DNA of 64,000 nucleotides from Brachypodium distachyon (lineage: Eukaryota; Streptophyta; Magnoliopsida; Poales; Poaceae). The notes beneath the pieces are model-generated. The model saw only the letters and a list, made by a program, of their open reading frames with translations. It did not search any database and was not told the origin of the DNA. The translations under genes and the position numbers were made by a program. Of the stretch, positions 43,758-54,494 are shown in pieces. The DNA is taken from contig NC_016133.3 of NCBI RefSeq assembly GCF_000005505.3, forward strand, positions 26,390,508-26,454,507, in the 5' to 3' direction. The first letter of the stretch is position 1. The number at the start of each line of letters is the position of its first letter.

Positions 43758-45014
43758 AGAAGTTCTTGGATGGTTTGAACGACGAGCTGTCGGTTCAACT
43801 CGCTGTTGCTTATACACCCACCTACCAGTCCCTGATTGACAAGGCCATCATTTTGGAAAGTAAGCTCACTCAGATGGAAAGCCGCAAGAAAAGACTCCAT
43901 CAAGGTAGTTCTCACACTGGCCCGCACCAGAAGCAGCGCACCTCCTATGATGGAAGTGGCAGTTCCTCCTTGAGCAGGAACGGGAACCTGAGCAGCCACC
44001 GCAGCGGAAGAAATAGTCACAACCACCGCCTGGGAAGCCAAGGACACCACCACCAGGGTGGAAATGTGAACCGACACCATCAGCAGCACCAGCAGCAGTA
44101 TCAGTTCGCTCGCCCAAGGCCCATCAATGGCAATGGCAATGGCAGGAATAACGGCAATGGCCAGAACAACAATGGTCAGAACCACAATGCCAACAAGGAC
44201 ATGAGCAAGGTGGAATGCTTTAAGTGTCACAAGATGGGACACTACACCACCAACTGCCCGGACAACCAAGATGGCACTGGGAACAAGCCCAACCCATTCC
44301 AGAAGGGCCACGTGAATCACGTGGACGTGGAAGAGATCATCGAGGAACCAGGTATCATACTTGGCACCTTCCACGTTAATGCATTTGAAGCACTAGTTCT
44401 ATTCGACACTGGAGCATTGCATTCATTCATTTCAAGAGTATTGGTAGAAAGAGGCAAATTACCCTCTAATACCATGGGTAGACCCATGAAAGTAAACTCA
44501 CCGGGTGGGACAATACTAGCAACCCGACACTGCCACCAGGTACCCCTAAGTATTGGGAGACACACTTTACCCTCTGATCTCATAGTTATAGATTCCCGAG
44601 GACTGGATCTAATCCTAGGAATGGACTGGCTGACACGGTATGAAGGATTAGTACACTGTGCCCAATGGACTGTCACACTCACAACCCCAGACAAGAGACG
44701 CATCCGGTACAAGTCAACCTACGAGCTTAGGAAACCCAAGGTAAATGCTCTTAAGGGGGTTAGCATGGACGAAGTACCGATAGTGAAGGAATACCCAGAC
44801 GTATTTCCAGAGGAATTACCAGCCATGCCACCGGACCGTGACGTGGAGTTTCTCATCGAGTTCATGCCAGGAAGTGGACCCATAGCCAAGAGACCACATA
44901 AGATGGTTGTGGATGAATTGAAAGAGTTAAAGAAGCAGCTAGCTGAACAGTTAGCGAAAGGTTTCATCCGCCAGCACCTGTCCTGTTCGTCGAAAAGAAG
45001 GACAAGAGCCAACG
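43758..45014 (+). pseudogene. Tekay-3 Gag C-terminus, zinc knuckle and protease
   Basis: Starts in gag at FLDGLNDELSVQL. A His/Gln/Asn-rich linker is followed by the CCHC knuckle CFKCHKMGHYTTNC (about 44216) and the protease with FDTGALHSF (about 44402; GA-L where Tekay-1 has GA-S). The start of RT is reached at FIRQ, where about 20 bases are missing (about 44972). This shifts the frame so that the RT reads in another frame from there. Confidence 0.87.
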
Positions 45015-46332
45015 AATGTGCATTGACTATCGTTCAGTAAATGAGGTGACAATAAAGAATAAGTATCCCTTGCCCATAATCAATGATCTATTCGATCAAC
45101 TGAAGGGAGCCTGGGTGTTCTCAAAGATCGATCTGCGATCAGGGTATTTCCAGCTGAAGATTGTAGAGATGGATAGACTCAAGACGGCATTCACCACTAG
45201 GTATGGACTGTATGAGTACACCGTGATGCCTTTTGGATTGACCGATGCACCTGCATACTTCATGAACATGATGAACAAGGTGTTCATGAAATTCTTGGAC
45301 AAGTTTGTCGTGGTATTCATCGATGACATATTGATCTATTCCAAGAACAAGGAAGGGCATGAGCAGCATCTGCGCATGATTTTGGAGAAGTTGAGAGAGC
45401 ACCAGCTGTACGCCAAATTCAGCAAGTGTGACTTTTGGTTGTCTGAAGTCAGCTTTCTAGGACACATAGTGTCAGGAGTCGGAGTAGCTGTTGACCCAGC
45501 TAAGGTTGCAGCAGTTACAGAATGGGAGGCACCGAAGAACGTCGGAGAAGTCCGCAGTTTCCTTGGACTTGCTGGTTACTACCAGAGGTTCATTGAGAAT
45601 TTCTCTAAAATAGCTAAACTCATGACCGAACTTTTAAAGAAAAAGAAGAAGTTTACCTGGAACGAGTACTGTGAAGAGAGCTTCCAGGAATTGAAGAAAA
45701 GATTAGTGTCTGCGCCCATCCTTGTTTTGCCTGACCTGCAGGAGGATTTTCATGTATACTGTGAGGCCTCACGTCAAGGATTGGGAGGAGTCTTAATGTA
45801 GAATGGAAGAGTTGTAGCGTACGCTTCGCGGCAGCTAAAGAACCACGAAGGCAACTACCCCACGCACGATTTGGAGTTAGCATCAGTAGTGCACGCTTTG
45901 AAGACCTGGAGACACTACCTGATGGGTAAACACTGTGAACTGTTTATTGACCACAAGAGTCTGAAATACATATTCACCCAGGAGGAGTTGAATCTGAGGC
46001 AGAGAAGATTGTTAGAGCTGATAAAAGATTATAATCTGAATTTGCAATACCATCCAGGCAAGGCTAACGTGGTAGCCGACGCTTTGAGCCGTAAGGGCTA
46101 TTTGAATGGACTGACAGTAGGAGAATTACCACCAGAGTTGTGCGAACAATTCAACGACCTCAGACTGGAAATAGTACCTGAAGGTTACTTAACCACTTTG
46201 GAAGTACAGCCCACACTGCTAGATAAGATTAGAGAAGCACAGAAGGATGACCCGGAAATTAAGGAAATGAAAGAAAATATGGTTATTGGAAAGACCAAAG
46301 ACTTTCGAGAGGATGACCAAGGAACCATATAG
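44972..46332 (+). pseudogene. Tekay-3 reverse transcriptase and RNase H
   Basis: RT in the frame after the deletion: [26 protein letters not shown] and the catalytic [10 protein letters not shown] (about 45316), intact. TAG at 45799-45801 falls in the RNase H start (after GGVLM). RNase H continues with [19 protein letters not shown] and the ADALSRKG linker. A TAG at 46330-46332 (probable TGG) ends the open part before integrase. Confidence 0.9.
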
Positions 46333-47692
46333 TTCGGTAAACGCATTTGCGTACCGTAGGATCCAGAACACAGAAAGTTGATTTTGCAAGAAGCCCATGA
46401 CTCACCGTACTCAATCCACCTTGGAAACACGAAGATGTACATGGACCTAAAGGAAACATTTTGGTGGTCCGGATTAAAGCGAGACATCACAGAGTTCATT
46501 GCCTTGTGCGATCTGTGCAGCAGAGTTAAAGCCGAACACTAGAAACCAGCGGGATTGCTAAGACCGCTGCAAATACCGGACAGGAAATGGGATAAAGTTG
46601 GCATGGATTTTATCACCGGTTTACCAAGGACCAGATCAGGATATGATTCCATTTGGGTAGTGGTTGATCGATTGACCAAGGTTGCCCACTTCATACCAGT
46701 GAAGACCACTTACACCAGCGCTCAGTTAGCGAAACGCTACATATTCAGAATCGTGTGTTTACACGGAGTACCCAAGGAGATAGTTTCAGACAGAGGTACC
46801 CAATTTACCTCAATATTTTGGGGACAACTACATGAGTCTCTAGGAACGAGGCTAGAGTTCAGCACAGCTTTTCATCCACAGACGGATGGACAGACCGAGC
46901 GAGTAAATCAGATCCTCGAGGATATGTTGAGAGCCTGCACTCTAGACTATGGATCCAGTTGGGATGACAATCTGCCGTATGCAGAGTTTTCGTACAACAA
47001 CAGCTTCCAAGCCAAGCATAGGAATGTCACCATTTGAAGCTTTGTATGGAAGGAAGTGCAGAACATCATTGTTATGGGATGGTGTAGGAGATCGTAGCCT
47101 ATTCGGCCCGGATATGATAAAGGACACCGAGGAAAACGTTAGACTCATCCGAAACCGGCTGAAGGTAGCTCAATCGAGGCAGAAAAGCTACGCAGATTCT
47201 AAACGTAGGGAAGTCACCTACGAGGCTGAAGATAGAGCGTATCTCAGAGTTTCACCGATACGCGGGGTAAAGAGATTTGGTATAAAAGGAAAGCTAGCAC
47301 CCCGTTTCATTGGACCCTTCAAGAACTTGTCACGCCAAGGAGAAGTGGCCTACAAGCTGGATTTGCCGGAAGCACTGTCCAATGTCCGCAATGTCTTCCA
47401 TGTATCGCAACTGAAGAAGTGTCATCCTGAGATGGCCGACACACCACTGAGGAATACGATACCCCTAGAGGAAGTCCAACAACGGAGTGACCTCACCTAT
47501 GAGGAGAAACCGATCAGGATCTTGGATACAGCTGAGAGACAAACCCGATCCAAGACTATCAAGTTTTGCAAAGACCAGTGGGACCATCATATAGAAGAAG
47601 AAGCCACATGGGAATGCGAAGATGATCTTCGAGAAGACCACCCACACCTCTTTGCTAGCCAAACCGAATCTCGAGGACGAGATTCATCTTAA
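46333..47692 (+). pseudogene. Tekay-3 integrase and chromodomain
   Basis: The HHCC region has TAG at about 46357 and TAG (likely CAG) at about 46540. The DDE core is complete: GMDFITGLP (about 46602), SDRGTQF (about 46787) and TDGQTERVN (about 46882). An inserted A near 47012 (CCAAGCAT against CCAGCAT in Tekay-2) shifts the frame to that of 46949-47692, which carries the GPF module and the chromodomain (YEEKPIRILDTAERQTRSK to HIEEEATWE). Confidence 0.9.
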
Positions 47693-47698
47693 GGGGGT
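47691..47698 (+). other. Polypurine tract of Tekay-3
   Basis: AAGGGGGT sits a few bases before the 3' LTR, as in Tekay-1. Confidence 0.8.
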
Positions 47699-49014
47699 TA
47701 GGTCTGTAACATCCCAAAATTTCAAATTCTTACATATGCATTGCATCCATGAACATCATGCCACAATTGCATATTTGAATTCAAATTTGAATCTCAAAAG
47801 GCTTTAAAAGATTTATTATTTCAATTTAAACCCTAGTTTTACACCCATTTGAGCCTTGAATCTTCAAACCAATAGGGTTTATTTATAAAAGGGGTTTATT
47901 GCATAAATAAGCTATCTCATAATTTTTGGTTAAGTATTTGGATTTGAAAAACTATTTTATTTAAATAGTTATATAGCCCTAAAGGCATTTATAGGGCAAA
48001 TGTATTTTTGTGTATTTCATTTTGAGGGGGAAACTACTCCCAAAAGTTGTATCATGATAGAACATGATTTTACAAATTTTTTGGAATTTATTTGGACCAA
48101 TTTGGAGTTCAAAATCAAAAGTTATCGAAGAAATAAGAAAAACAGAAAAAGAAAAGGGCTAAAAGAAAAAAAAAGGGGGAAAACCGGACCGGCCCGGCCA
48201 AAATGGGCCGAACCGGCCCAGTTCCGCGTGCCCGGACCGGACTGCGCCGGCCCGGCACCGCGCGCGCCCGCTGCCGCTGACACGTGGGACCCACGCCTCG
48301 GGGTCTTCGTCCCCGATGGAAACCGCCCGCGTCCGCCGCCGCTTTCCTTCTTCGCCCCCGAAGTGAACCGACCTCGCCCGCGACTTCGCCACGACGCGTC
48401 GGGCCTCCCCGTGACCTCCCCGTCGCGCCCACGTCGCCGGAACACCCCCGCGCCGCCGCCGGAGCCATCGCCGGAACCCTAGACCTCGCCGGTGAGCCCC
48501 CATCCTCAATCTCGACCGTCCATCCATCTTCAACAGCTGAGATTAGATCCATCCTTTTTCACTTATACGAACCGGTACGCACCAATGAGAACGTGACACG
48601 TGGCACCTATTTTATAAAACGAAAATCTAATTTGAATATGAATCACATTTAAATTACAGAATAAGGTTTAATACCATTTAAATCATAACTAATTATTTAG
48701 AAGTCCTTTTTGAATAAAACCAGTGCCCAAAATTTAATTTTATTATCCTCTGTCCATTAGGACAGAGAAATAAATATTTTGAATTAAGTTGTTTTGTAGA
48801 TGCAAATAAAACCTTATTTTAGGGTTTAAACCCTAACGTTTGCTTTTTGTTTAAAACCCTATGCTTTTTGTGTTTAATTACCAATGCTTTGGACCAATAG
48901 ATCACCCGAATAAAATCAACCCAATCATGTCACATGTTTGCACCGCATCATAGCATACATTCTTTTGTCATGTTTGAATGGTGTGTTTATGTATGCATTG
49001 TTTGTATTGTTTAG

Positions 49015-49074
49015 TTTTCTCGGAGAGCGAGCTGTGTGACTGTGAAGAGTGTCTGAATACCAACTACTGTCAAG
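49015..49074 (+). other. Exon-like cysteine-rich block in Tekay-3 LTR (60 nt)
   Basis: Follows TGTTTAG; the donor-like end is GCAATT (one base off GCAAGT). The shared frame reads FSESELCDCEECLNTN and so on. Confidence 0.55.
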
Positions 49075-49756
49075 GCAATTTCACTTTGATCATTCATCTA
49101 TTATTTTATTATGCACTACATTTTATTAGTTGCATTGTTAGGATTATTATTGTATCTATGCTATGCTATGATTCTCCTAGTAGTATAGGATACCTTTGCC
49201 GTGACCTCACCACCAATTGCCATCGTAGTAGTAAAATGCTATGATAATATACGAGGGTGGTATTATTACAATGTGATACTATTGAATTACATTATGATTT
49301 TCCTAGTGTATCGCAAAACAAGTAATTCAATGAATTGTCCTGGGTGGGCGGCTTTGAGTATTCGGATGGCGTGATGTTAGGTCCATTTCTATGGGGCCCG
49401 CTGAGTCGTCTCTCCGTGTGATTCGGGAGCGTCCATGGTCATCTCCCCGTGCGATTCGGGGAGCGCCTGCGTCACAATGTGGGATGCCACCCGGGGTAAC
49501 CAGAGTCTAGACTAGTTTCCTGTTTAGTAGCTTCCAGTACAACCACATGGTATTATGGGCTCTGCCAGGATGGATGTAAGAAATATGAACCTGGATCGGA
49601 GGTGACATCGGTATGTAGCAGTGTAGGTTGGAACGCGTCTCTCAGGTGGTTTGGGGGAATATGTTCGGAAAATTCCTGTAATCGATGTCGTTGCTACTCT
49701 ACCCTGAGGACAGCAAGGGATTAACACGTCGATTTCTTATGAGTAAAGTGTACCAC

Positions 49757-49785
49757 CTCTCGAGAGTGTCAAACTAAGTACTTAG
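49757..49785 (+). other. Double palindrome in Tekay-3 3' LTR
   Basis: CTCTCGAGAG (49757-49766) and CTAAGTACTTAG (49774-49785), both perfect. Confidence 0.8.
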
Positions 49786-50479
49786 CCGTGTCCCCGGTTA
49801 CGGACAACTATGAGCAACTAGATATTGGGGCTGTAAGGAAGGTCTCACTCATTTCAATTTCCTAATAAAATGAATGGATTGAACTGGGTAGGAGCATTGA
49901 TGTTTCTACTCAATGTGCCTAGGTTAATAGGAGCATGGGTGTTTCTATCCCGTGTCCAATAGAATTCAAAACTATTTGTTTAAAAATGATAGGATTGAAC
50001 AATGATGCTTTTATGCAAACAGCCAAACTCCACATAGCCAAATTATGCATGTACTTGGTAGGTCCTTTATAACTCCGGTGAATTTGCCAATACATTCAAA
50101 TGTATTGACCACGTAGTGGCTGCAATTAGCAATGTAGGTGGATCCGACGATGAGTGAGATTCGTCGTTATGTTGTGGGTCATGTGCTTACATTCCAACAT
50201 GCTCTCACCTTGGAGTAGTGTGGCCCTATGTTCTACCCTTTTCCGCTGCAGTTTTGAAAACAATGTTTTATGTTGTTGAAACAGTATTTGTTTTATGCTG
50301 GCCCAAAAGGTCATGCGGGGTTGTAAGTACTATTAAATTTTGGATGATGCGATGTAGTAAAGTACTTTGACCTTTGTTTCTGTATATTTCATCATCAAAC
50401 TGTGTGTGCTAGTGAGTCGATACAGGGACTAGCACAGTAAGCACAGAGACCGAACCCTGTAAGGGGGAGGATCGCTTCA

Positions 50480-51417
50480 TGAAGCCACCGGGAAGGTGGC
50501 CGAATGGAGGATGGAGCTGCCAGAGTTCGATCTGCACTTCACCAACTCCAAGAGCATCAAGAGTGCGGCCTTGGCAGACTTCGTCGCAGAGTGGACGTCG
50601 ACGGGTGCAGAACAGGAGGAGCCGGAGACCAGCCTGCCAGGCAGGCTGGACGAAGGCCACTGGACCCTGTACTTCGACGGTGCGTTCAGCCTCCAGGGAG
50701 CTGGCGCTGGGGTCGTCATCGAGTCACCGACGGGAGATCAGTTGAGGATTGCTATCCAACTCGATTTCCCGAACTCCACTAACAACACGGAGGAAGTCCG
50801 CAAGCTAGAACGCAAGTTCAAGGGCTTGCGATTCGAACACGTCAAGCAGAAGGACAACTTCACGGCTGACGAGCTGTCCAAGATGGCAGCAGAACGCCGG
50901 AAGCCTTCGGCAGGGGTGTTCTGGCATACGCAAGCTGCGCCCTCAGTAATCCCTGAGCCGGCTGTCGGGGGAGCCCCTCCGGCAATTGAAGGAAACCCCG
51001 CAACAGCTGGGGTCCATGCCACTGACGTAGCGGCATGCGATGGCAGGGAGACCGCTCCCTAGGCGGTGGAAATCGCCCGCTACCTGAAGGGGGAGGCTCT
51101 CCCCAAAGACGACGTCGCCGCAGAGCGAGTGGCTCGTCAGGCCAAGATGTACGCCATGGTGGACGGGAACCTCTACTGCAGGCGTGCAAGCGGAGTCACG
51201 CTCCTCTGCGTGCCCCGAGATGAAGGGCGCGCACTGTTGGAGGAGATACATCGAGGCACATGCTCCCACCATGTGGCCTCCTGGGCGCTAGCAGGCAAGG
51301 TATTTCGGCACGGTTTCTAAAGGCCCGCGGCCCTGGCCGACGCGGAGCAGCTGGTGAAGACGTGTGAGGCGTGCCAGTTCCACGCGAAGAAAAGCAACCA
51401 GCCGGAGCAGGCCCTGC
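50480..51417 (+). pseudogene. Tat-3 RNase H and integrase N-terminus
   Basis: Begins at the [11 protein letters not shown] region and includes [28 protein letters not shown], then NNTEEVRKLERK. The roughly 45 residues of the RNase H catalytic part between NNTAE and EVRKLE in Tat-1 are missing. A Pro/Ala linker, a TAG for Trp at 51060, and the integrase start EIARYLKGEALP to HHVASWALAGK follow; a TAA near 51318 disrupts the FYWP motif. HHCC ends at CEACQFHAKKSNQPEQAL, where the Tat-4 LTR begins. Confidence 0.88.
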
Positions 51418-51849
51418 TGTCGTCGCTCGGTGCTCTGACACCGGGGCCGTGCGGCCACGTCCCCCTTTTAGGTTCGGTACGGGCGTCTGGGGCGGAGACC
51501 CGGTGATCGCCGGCACGGCCGATGAGGCCCTTCGGGGCTGACGAGACCAATTGCGAGGGGTACGCGCTAGTCCAAGAAGATGCACGCACGTTTTTTACGC
51601 AGGTTCGGGCCACCCGGAGGTGTAAAACCTTACGTCCTGCCTGTCTGAGCAGTTATTGATTACGGATCAATTGTTTACAAGTTGCCGGGCCAGCTCCCGG
51701 GCTTTCTCTCAGTGGTTAGGTACTCCTCACCGCTCTCTGCGGGCTGCCTATTGGAGCCACTAAGCGTCTGTCGAGTGAGCTTCGTCCGAACCAACTAACT
51801 GACTAACCCCAAAAACAACCAACCCCTTTTACTGTCGCATGGGTCCTCC

Positions 51850-51856
51850 TTTTATA
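51850..51856 (-). promoter_or_regulatory. TATA box of Tat-4 LTR
   Basis: The minus strand reads TATAAAAGGAGG, conserved at 59075-59081 in Tat-5. Confidence 0.7.
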
Positions 51857-52225
51857 CATAAGGGGATGCCACATGTGCCACGGTGCATGAGCTACAAGTG
51901 TCCAACGGGGAGGCATGCAATTCCCCCCGGTGAGCTGGTGGCGTGCATGGATGCCACCTCCGCTGCTAGGGGCCTAAGACCCTAGGTTAGGATTAGACAA
52001 CCACTGTTCCTTGGATCGGACGGGTAACTACCCGTCGGTCGGCTCGTTTACTGAGCCATGCGCCTTACTCCTTGCCTTGGTGTGACCGCGCGTCCCGCAC
52101 CCGCCACGCGCCCGCATGGCGCTGTTCACTGGGCCCCACGCCCGAGGCGGGGGCACGCGCCCGGGAGCCCCCAGTCCCAGCAAGTAGACCCTGGGAAGCA
52201 CCCGGGTCCAACGCACCCGGGAACC

Positions 52226-52252
52226 CCTCCCGGGAAGCAGCTTCCCGGGAGG
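52226..52252. repeat. 13-bp inverted repeat in Tat U3
   Basis: CCTCCCGGGAAGC and its exact complement are separated by one base. Conserved at 59451-59477 in Tat-5 with a different central base. Nine CCCGGG words occur within about 250 bp here. Confidence 0.75.
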
Positions 52253-52405
52253 TGCCCAGGCGGGAATATTCCCCGAAGCCCCGCTAGCCCCTTTCGGATT
52301 GGTAGCTTGCTGGGGAGCTCATAGACGCTCCCCGGGATGAGACCTTCCCGGGAACCCGGGAACGGGGCCCGCGCGTCGCGCAGCGGTGGTACCCCGGGTG
52401 CGACA

Positions 52406-52807
52406 GTAGCCCTCGGGCGTGGGCCGGCATCACCTGTTCCCGGAAGGGTCTCCCCCTGGTCGGTTGCCGGGCTATGCCCTTAACCGACGCGTGGGCCCCG
52501 ATCAGTCGTGGGCCCGCGTCCTTTCGCTGCCCCGTGTACGGCACCGTTACACGCGGAGCAGTGGACGCGCGATCTCCGCCCTAACTCCCCCCTAAATAGG
52601 GTAGTTAAAGCCACTCCGCGCATTACTCCCAGTGATTAGGAGTTATCCCCGTGCACCCGTGGGGTACGGAACCGGCTGTTACCAAACGGCCGAGCGTCAT
52701 AAAGCCTCTAATGCTGCCAAGAGGGGAACAACACTTCGCCCCTCCGCCTCCATCCTCTTCCGCATCTCGTATCCCTGCGCTCCTGCCGGCTTCCGCCCTC
52801 GCTTTCC
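52406..52807 (+). other. PPT and 5' untranslated region of Tat-4 antisense gene
   Basis: Next to the LTR, the minus strand reads GAGGGCTAC (PPT candidate at about 52406-52414). The rest is the upstream region of the antisense gene with a weak TATA-like CTAAATAG at about 52591, 215 bases before the ATG. No other gene. Confidence 0.5.
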
Positions 52808-54494
52808 ATGGCACCCCCCACCACCAAGAAGGGGAAGGAGGTCCAAACCTCGAAAAAGCCCGCGACAAGCAAGACCGAGGCGGCCATCAAAGCAGCCGCC
52901 GCCAAGGACCAGAAGAGGCGTGAGATGCACGCCACAGTCGCCTTCTTCCGCCCCGGCTATAACGGCGTGGCGCTGGGGAAGCTCCGGCACGCCGTCGCCT
53001 CCAACTTTAACGAGCACGGGGAGACGCAGATCTTTCCGGCTGGCGCCGAGCACCAGGACAACGATTTCCGGGTGTTCGCGCGCTTCCTCCTCTGCGGCAT
53101 GGCGCAGCTCCACCCCACCTCGTTGTTCCTCCTCGCCACCTTCCAGTTCCTCTGCGAGGCGTTCGTGGGGGTGATGCCGTCGGTGGGGCTCTTCCCCCAC
53201 TACTTCTTCCCGCGCATCGACAACGCGAAGGCGATGTCGTCAGGGGTGGTCTTCTGCACCCACGACCAAATGAAGTCCGAGTTCATCGTCCGGTCGGGGA
53301 AGAAGATTGAAAAAGAGTGGCGGGGCGACTGGTGCTGGGTCCGGGTGGAGGACCCCCAGGAGTTCATCCAGTCGCCGACGGAGTTGCTGGTACCCCAGAA
53401 CGGCTGGCACGACAGGTACCACCGCGACGCCGACCTCCTCCCTATCGTGGAGAAGATCAAGGCGTTTCGGCTAGCGGGGCTCACCGATGTTGACATGGCA
53501 CGGACCTTCGTCCATCGGTGTATAGCCCCGCTGCAGCTACGTTCCTGGCCCGTGTGGATGTACACGGGTTCCGGGGACAGGACACGCCTCCAGGCAGACG
53601 GCATGGACTTGGAGTCCCTCAGGACATGGGTGAGGGGGATCTTCGGCGAGATTTTCCAATCAACAGAGTTCCCGCCGGGGGTTTCCGCTCTCCACGCCGG
53701 CGTCAAGACGCTCAACGACATCGTCGGCGCCTTCCCGCCTTGCAACGAGTGGGGGCCGATGGACGACACCCCCACCCGGGTCCCGCACGCTCCCCTGCAA
53801 GCACCCCGTGGGAAGCAGGTGCTCGAGGAGAGCGAGGGCGGGTCCGAGCCCAGCTGGCCCTCCCTCCGGTCGCTGGAAGACGAGGCGGGCCAGGTGGTTG
53901 CGTCCCCGGAAGTCGCCGCCGTGGAGGACGACGACGAGGAAAGCAGCGACAGCGCGCCCTTGATCGTGAGAAGATCAAGGGCGTTCACAGCGGCCGCAGC
54001 CATCTCCTCAACGGCGACGTCCGCCCCGGCAGCGGCCCCCAACCTGGCGGCGGCTGCCGCTTCTGGGTGCCCGTCGGTACCTCGACGGCATCCGCGGTAA
54101 CAGGGGCCGCGGGTGCCTCGGCGGCGGACCCTGCCTCGGCGGTGGCCGCAAGCACCGCGGCGGGAACCGGTCCCGGGGTGCCTGCCGGTACCCCAGCAGC
54201 GCCCGCGCCTGCGGGGGTCACCGGCGCCCTGGCAACGACCTTCGCCCCGGTAGCAGGGCCCTCCGCGAGTTTGGCTACTGGCGCCGCGGCAGCCTTGCCG
54301 TCGACACCCGGAGTTCTCCGGGTAACTATGACGCCGCGGGCGCCCACGGCGCCGCCCACTCTTGGGGTCTTCCGGGGTTACGCGCTCCGGCGCAACCCCC
54401 GAAGTCCTCCTCGCCGGCGGGTGCCAGCAAGAGGGCAAGGAGTGATTCCCCGCCCGGCACACCAAGCAAGAGGACGCGCGCCGACGCCGACGTG
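52808..54494 (+). pseudogene. Tat-4 antisense gene, exon 1 (truncated)
   Basis: ATG at 52808 (MAPPTTKKGKE), with the same start context as the copy at 59951. The frame is open to 54100 (430 residues). It contains the FRPGYNG and HAVASNFNEHGE region, FRVFARFLLCGM (a deletion of about 20 residues follows relative to Tat-5), HPTSLFLLATFQFLCEAFVG, HYFFPRIDNAKAMSSG, FIVRSGKKIEKEWRGDW, the PPCNEWGPMDD motif, and an acidic EDDDEESSDSAPLIVRR stretch. A frameshift near 54060 moves to an Ala/Pro-rich tail that ends near the KRTR segment, where a Tekay LTR fragment begins. The first 430 residues are the best preserved copy of the N-terminal region in the window. Confidence 0.85.

Larger units (their letters stand above)
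42101..50479 (+). mobile_element. Tekay-3, chromovirus with internal deletions
   Basis: It has a 481-bp remnant of the 5' LTR, PBS, ORF0 fused to gag by deletion, protease, RT, RNase H, integrase and chromodomain, PPT, and a 2775-bp 3' LTR. Closely related to Tekay-2 (near-identical integrase and chromodomain wording), more distantly to Tekay-1. Left flank is Tat-2 antisense gene, right flank is Tat-3 RNase H. Target duplication is not recoverable because the 5' end is deleted. Confidence 0.92.
47705..50479 (+). repeat. 3' LTR of Tekay-3, 2775 bp
   Basis: TGTAACATCCC to CGCTTCA. Compared with Tekay-2 the GC-rich leader is about 0.4-0.5 kb shorter (48180-48490) and I see no TATA box, so core promoter and early leader look deleted. 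The donor-like GCCGGTGAGC remains near 48490. Exon-like block 49015-49074, double palindrome 49757-49785, terminal hairpin 50400-50446. No gene. Confidence 0.93.
51418..52405 (-). repeat. Tat-4 LTR, 988 bp, reverse orientation
   Basis: On the minus strand it begins TGTCGCACCCGGGG (at 52405) and ends GACGACA (at 51418). It has TATAAAA at 51850-51856 (minus). The U3 is packed with CCCGGG and has a 13-bp inverted repeat (52226-52252). A second copy lies at 58896-59612. Confidence 0.85.
51418..54494 (-). mobile_element. Tat-4, 3' part of a reverse-oriented Tat element
   Basis: LTR (51418-52405) followed, in element orientation right to left, by PPT and the antisense gene region. The rest of the element (integrase, RT, gag, 5' LTR) is missing; sequence changes to a Tekay LTR fragment at about 54495. 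Inserted in Tat-3 integrase. The left target-site candidate is CCTGC. Confidence 0.85.

Noticed and set aside
52808..54100. Possible host gene (430-codon ORF starting MAPPTTKKGKE)
   Set aside because: Two further homologues sit beside Tat sequences in the same relative orientation, so it is the Tat antisense gene, not a single-copy host gene.
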